Part shown: piece by piece, positions 60,446 through 64,000 of the stretch
Numbering within the stretch: the stretch's first letter is position 1
How the letters are laid out: every line of letters starts with the position of its first letter
From: UBA8437 sp963582065
GTDB taxonomy: Bacteria; Planctomycetota; Planctomycetia; Planctomycetales; Planctomycetaceae
Direction of reading: 5' to 3'
Length of the DNA: 64,000 nt
Assembly: GCA_963582065.1 (NCBI GenBank)
Contig: CAUZRQ010000014.1
Location: forward strand, 1 to 64,000
Position numbers and translations under genes: made by a program
Notes under the pieces: model-generated
Databases searched by the model: none
What the model saw: only the letters and a program-made list of their open reading frames with translations
Told to the model about the DNA's origin: nothing

Positions 60446-63253
60446 TCAGCGAAGCCGGAACGAAAAGAGCTTTGCGTTCTTCAGGTAGAACCTCAACTTG
60501 ATCGGGTTGCCTGCCACACTCGCCAGGTCCGATTCGCCGTTCCAGCTGATCGTTTGGCGGATGTGGTCCTCATGCACGGGGTCGCAGTCGTGTTTGTTGA
60601 ACCCGGCCAGAGGCTTGCCGTCCGCGTCGAGAATCTCGACAAGCACCCGGCCTGTTCTTGGCTTGGCGTTGATGACGAGCTTGTTGCCGCCGAAGACGAA
60701 GGGCCGGGTGGTCAGTGTCCCTTCGTTCGCTCCGGCATCGACGGAGACAAATCCGTCCAGGCGGAGCTTTGCCAGGCCGATCCCATTGGGGAATCCCATC
60801 ACGTTGGGTGGCGGTCGGTGATTGTGATCGACGCCGACGCCGGTGTAGTAGATCCAGATCTCATCGCCGACGACCAATGGAGCTTGCAGCGGATAGATTC
60901 CACCCCAATCGAAGTCGCCCGGCCGTTGGGACAGCGGCAGAAAGACGTCACGGTTCGCGGTTCGGTGCCAGTTGCGTCCGTTGCGGCTGAAGGTCAACTG
61001 CACGGCGCCGCGACAGCGGTCCGGGTCATAGCTGAAGACGGTCATCAGTCCGATCCGCAGGTTCTCGTAGGGCAGCACCTCCATGTTGTAGAACTGATCT
61101 TGATTGAGCGGATCGTCAGCGTCCGCCCCCAAGATCACTCGGTAGCCGGTCCAGTGAACGAAGTCGGGACTCTCGATCTGGCTGACACGGCGGATGCTGT
61201 GGTTTTCCGGCGAGCGGTTTTTCTGCGGATCCCAGAGCTTCCGCCAACCTCGTCGGCCGGCCGCGTCGCTCACCAGCCTCGGCCGCACGTCACGGATGCG
61301 ACCGGTGCGGTCCCGAATGATCGCCACATACTTGCCGAGAGCCTTATCCCAGTACGCAATCATGTGGCTGTCGTGCCCGGGCGATTTGAAGAAGACCGGT
61401 TGTCCACCGTTGTACGGCGTCCAGCGAAGCCCGTCGGCCGAGTGCGACGCGTAGACTTTGTAGTCCCGCCACATGTGAACCATCTTGTACCGCTTGGCGG
61501 GGTCCGTTTCGCGAGGGTCGATGAAAACACCGCACGCCAGGCCGCTGTGTGGCATCACGATGTTGTTCTTCTTCGTCCCCCGATATTCGAACATCCCCAG
61601 CAGTGGCTTGTGCCACCGAATCCCGTCCGGACTCGTGGCGAAACAGAGCACCGACTCCTCGTCACCGCCACTTCCACGATGGAGGCTGTACCACATCTTG
61701 AAGAGCCGTTGTCGCTCGTCGTACAGCACGCTGGCGAAGGACAGGGGCATGCCCGCTTCCCACGCCGGTTTCCCCTCGGAGATCCGCGACAGGACGGGAT
61801 TGCCGGAATGCTTGGTCGGCTGGTTCAGTTTCTTGGCAACGCCGTCAAGCGATTCGATGATGTGATCATCGATGAAGAGCTGCCGCGTGCCACCGATGGT
61901 GAGCGGCTTTTCGTCGGTTCCACGCCTGCCTGATCGCTCTCCATCATCCTCGTCGAGCCGTGACCCATCGCCCTTCTCCTGGATGTGCCAAAACACTCCT
62001 TTCACCGCCATCGGTGTGCCGGAGCAGTAAACGGTCAGAAAACGGTTGCGGGACACCCGGACCGTCGGGGTCGTGAACGAGAATCCCGGCGGATTGGGCA
62101 CGAGTTCGAAGTCGCGGGCTTTGCTCATCACACGCGCCCCGTGTTTCGTTCCGTCAACCCATGTCTTTCCACCGTCGAGGCTGATGTTCACGACGAGCCG
62201 ATAATCGTTTGGGCCGGAGGCCGTATGGGGTGCGACGATGATGTTCTCTTTCGTCCACAGCATCGTGCCGCGATGGCTGTAATAGCCGAGGTAGCTCCCC
62301 GGCACCTCGCGGAACGACCGGCCACCGTCTTGGGATTCCAGCAGGATGGCTCCCTTCCAGGGCCACGCGGTGCCCGGCGGCACCCCAGCCCGGCGGGCCA
62401 CGTCTGCCGCGTCTTCGTCGCGCAACAGCATCCTCTGCTTGCGGGTCATGGCCAGCACGTGTTTCGGGTTGTTGGGGTCAACGGCGTAGCAGGTCTCTGC
62501 GACGTGCGGGTGCACTTCGGTCGGATCGCCCCAGGTCCGGCCGCCGTCGCGCGTACGGATCAGCGTCTCGTGAAACCCGGGCCGCGACTGGTTCGGCTGT
62601 TGGTAGTTTTTCCAGTCCGCGTAGCGCAACCCGACGCCGAGCAGCATCCGCCCGTCCGGCTGCTGGAAGAACGTGTTGTAGTCGTTGTTGCACGAGGCGA
62701 ACGGCCGCTTTCGATTTGGCGAGAGAGAGGCGTAGTCGATGCGAGTGGTGATCCAGGTCAGTTGGGCGACCGGGATTGTCTGGAACGGTTCCTTCGAAAC
62801 GGAAACAAACAGGTCCTTGCCGCCGGACGACTGATGCATCAACCAGAGACGGCCGTCCCGGCTGACACCAAGTGCGTGTGACTTCTGTCTTGGCGGCGCA
62901 TCGGGGAGCTTCACCGGTACCCGCGTCCAGTTCTTGCCGTTATCGCGGCTCCTGAGCAACATCGGCTGCGTCTGCAGGTTCAAGAGAATCGACCCGTCGG
63001 GGTGGCGCACCATGCCGAGCATGGCACGCTTCAACCCGGAACCGGGCGGGACGATCGTCACCCGCCGGTCGGTCTTGACGTCGACCCGGTGATCACCGGG
63101 ACCCCGGCTTCGCCGGGAAGCCGGGATTTCCTGGATTTGCGAGTCACGCGAGGCGAGGGGCGGGGCAACTGCTCGTTCGTCACAGCGCCCGTCGACCGGA
63201 ATCAGAGCGGAGGCCGCACAGGAAAGCACCAGAAGAAAATGAACTCGCGGCAT
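60446..63253 (-). CDS. exported sialidase-like protein fused to a second propeller domain
   Basis: Encodes 935 residues with a signal peptide (FLLVLSCAASALIPVDG). The N-terminal half (about 60-430) is a BNR/sialidase-type propeller with four Asp-box-like turns: SRDNGKNW, TRDGGRTW, SQDGGRSF and SLDGGKTW. After a charged linker (DGSRLDEDDGERSGRRG) comes a second half (about 455-935) resembling planctomycete GH32/GH43-like five-bladed propellers (RQLFIDDHIIESLDG, FATSPDGIRWHKPLLG, FSYDPDRCRGAVQLTF). Either half could bind or cleave glycans; the catalytic residues are not certain. It is convergent with the sigma gene. Confidence 0.83.
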   Translation of the reverse strand: MPRVHFLLVLSCAASALIPVDGRCDERAVAPPLASRDSQIQEIPASRRSRGPGDHRVDVKTDRRVTIVPPGSGLKRAMLGMVRHPDGSILLNLQTQPMLLRSRDNGKNWTRVPVKLPDAPPRQKSHALGVSRDGRLWLMHQSSGGKDLFVSVSKEPFQTIPVAQLTWITTRIDYASLSPNRKRPFASCNNDYNTFFQQPDGRMLLGVGLRYADWKNYQQPNQSRPGFHETLIRTRDGGRTWGDPTEVHPHVAETCYAVDPNNPKHVLAMTRKQRMLLRDEDAADVARRAGVPPGTAWPWKGAILLESQDGGRSFREVPGSYLGYYSHRGTMLWTKENIIVAPHTASGPNDYRLVVNISLDGGKTWVDGTKHGARVMSKARDFELVPNPPGFSFTTPTVRVSRNRFLTVYCSGTPMAVKGVFWHIQEKGDGSRLDEDDGERSGRRGTDEKPLTIGGTRQLFIDDHIIESLDGVAKKLNQPTKHSGNPVLSRISEGKPAWEAGMPLSFASVLYDERQRLFKMWYSLHRGSGGDEESVLCFATSPDGIRWHKPLLGMFEYRGTKKNNIVMPHSGLACGVFIDPRETDPAKRYKMVHMWRDYKVYASHSADGLRWTPYNGGQPVFFKSPGHDSHMIAYWDKALGKYVAIIRDRTGRIRDVRPRLVSDAAGRRGWRKLWDPQKNRSPENHSIRRVSQIESPDFVHWTGYRVILGADADDPLNQDQFYNMEVLPYENLRIGLMTVFSYDPDRCRGAVQLTFSRNGRNWHRTANRDVFLPLSQRPGDFDWGGIYPLQAPLVVGDEIWIYYTGVGVDHNHRPPPNVMGFPNGIGLAKLRLDGFVSVDAGANEGTLTTRPFVFGGNKLVINAKPRTGRVLVEILDADGKPLAGFNKHDCDPVHEDHIRQTISWNGESDLASVAGNPIKLRFYLKNAKLFSFRLR

Positions 63254-63404
63254 CGGATTCCCTCGCGCGACTGCACTTCACCCGCATCGATTGCGTGTGG
63301 GATTGCTCAGCTCATTCGTGTTCGAGACTACAGCCACCCTTGCGTGCGCCAATCAACGGGCCGTTGGACCGACAGTGAACGTCATCACGCCCGACCCCGG
63401 ACGG

Positions 63405-64000
63405 CTACTTGAAGCAGTACAGGTGCCCGCTGGTCCGCAGGTAGATCCGCCCGTCGACGATCGCCGGCGTCGCGTAGGTCTCTTCGCCGAACTGTGCCCG
63501 GTGCAGCACCTTCCATTTCCCTTCACCGCTGATCACGCTCAAACGCCCCTTCTGGTCCAGCAGGTAGACCTTGCCGTCACCGGCGACCGGCGAACTGTAG
63601 TAGTTGCCCGCGCCCGGCACCCGCTTGGTCTGCAGCGGTTGGCCGCTTCGGGCATCGAGGCTGGTCAGGATGCCACCGTCCTTGACGGTGAAGATGGTGT
63701 TGTTGAAGAACAGCGGCGAGGCACAGAACGGGATGTGTCGTCGGTACTCCCACGCCACGTGTGTCTTGGTGGCGTCACCCCTGGCCCCCGGCTTGATTGC
63801 CAGCACCACGTTGCGGGCGACATCGAACAGGTTGCGGTAGTACTCGTACTCCTTGCGGGTGATCGTGCCGGTCTTGTCGCGATCGACCTGCGGAAATCGC
63901 CGCTCGATCGCGTGGCCTTTTTCGAGTTCTTCGCGTTCGAGTGTCCCGTTCTTGTTCTTGTCGCGGGTCGCGGCGAGCTTGGCGAACGGTTCGACACTGA
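63405..64000 (-). CDS. PQQ-like beta-propeller protein with EF-hand-like pair (3' part)
   Basis: Only the C-terminal part is in the window; the frame is open to the right edge with no stop, so the gene starts beyond 64000. Near the edge are two EF-hand-like calcium loops, DKNKNGTLEREE and DRDKTGTITRKE. They are followed by PQQ-propeller blades (TSLDARSGQPLQTKRVPG, SSPVAGDGKVYLLDQKG, ATPAIVDGRIYLRTSGHLYC). In Planctomycetes this architecture is a frequent exported outer-membrane-assembly-like (BamB-like) protein of unknown role. Internal GTG codons near 63809 are not the true start. Confidence 0.82.
   Translation of the reverse strand, partial: SVEPFAKLAATRDKNKNGTLEREELEKGHAIERRFPQVDRDKTGTITRKEYEYYRNLFDVARNVVLAIKPGARGDATKTHVAWEYRRHIPFCASPLFFNNTIFTVKDGGILTSLDARSGQPLQTKRVPGAGNYYSSPVAGDGKVYLLDQKGRLSVISGEGKWKVLHRAQFGEETYATPAIVDGRIYLRTSGHLYCFK

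Noticed and set aside
1..64000. CRISPR arrays, insertion sequences, integrases, rRNA or prophage genes
   Set aside because: No regularly spaced repeats, transposase-like translations, attachment-type repeats or rRNA-like segments were seen.

Overview
The window looks like a high-GC chromosomal segment from a member of the Planctomycetota, most like the Planctomycetaceae. The evidence is lineage-typical content seen directly in the translations. There is a DUF1549/DUF1553 cytochrome-like protein (three CxxCH motifs) followed by a DUF1501 protein, plus a second, unpaired DUF1501 gene. Other lineage-typical genes are a TPR/FG-GAP/ASPIC lipoprotein, a PQQ-propeller protein with EF-hand-like loops, a secreted protein of repeated Val-Thr-Glu-Tyr units and several proteins with Lys/Ala-rich tails. 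About 48 genes are supported on both strands. There is no convincing tRNA, rRNA, CRISPR array, insertion sequence or prophage, so this reads as core and lineage-specific chromosome rather than a mobile island.

Layout. 0.1-8.3 kb (minus): a repeat-rich secreted protein, then a tightly packed six-gene run read leftward: PMT-type glycosyltransferase, moaC, ABC-2 permease, two CNNM/CBS transporters and a zinc-ribbon membrane protein. Two of its junctions are ATGA overlaps. 8.4-9.7 kb: an HTH-receiver regulator with a clear intrinsic terminator and a 0.6-kb upstream region. 9.7-20 kb (minus): a long TPR protein, an ExbB/TolQ-type proton channel, a FlgI-like lipoprotein interrupted by HEAT repeats, and SMC. 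20-23.2 kb (minus): a lipoprotein, a BON-domain protein and a beta-lactamase-fold hydrolase. 23.3-25.4 kb: a Lys-rich small protein, rpsU, thyX and a CDGSH iron-sulfur protein. 25.4-35.5 kb: mixed metabolic genes, namely an esterase-like hydrolase, an Ldh2-type dehydrogenase, KAS III, a FloA-like flotillin, RidA, an FAD oxidoreductase, an aldo/keto reductase, an ornithine cyclodeaminase-like protein and SurE.

35.5-40.9 kb: a leucine-rich-repeat protein, rsmB and aroA (minus), divergent from two overlapping SpoU-family rRNA methyltransferases. 40.8-48.1 kb (minus): the DUF1501 and PSD1 genes and two unknown proteins. 48.3-54.9 kb (plus): an APC permease with a soluble insert, a nitrilase-family amidohydrolase and the large TPR/FG-GAP/ASPIC lipoprotein. 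54.9-57 kb: an Nramp-like transporter lacking the metal-site motifs, followed by about 0.7 kb of AT-richer DNA without a convincing gene. 57.7-60.4 kb (plus): a small unknown protein, a PTS EIIA protein and a primary-type sigma-70 factor. 60.4-64 kb (minus): a two-propeller glycosidase-like protein and the 3' part of a PQQ/EF-hand protein that runs off the right edge.

The most unusual element is the 9.7-20 kb operon. A stator-type proton channel (ExbB/MotA superfamily, no ExbD partner) sits beside a lipid-anchored P-ring (FlgI) homologue whose fold is split by a HEAT-repeat and zinc-ribbon-like insert, together with a roughly 1000-residue TPR protein and SMC. No other flagellar gene is nearby. 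Whether this is a non-flagellar energised envelope assembly is inference and needs testing.
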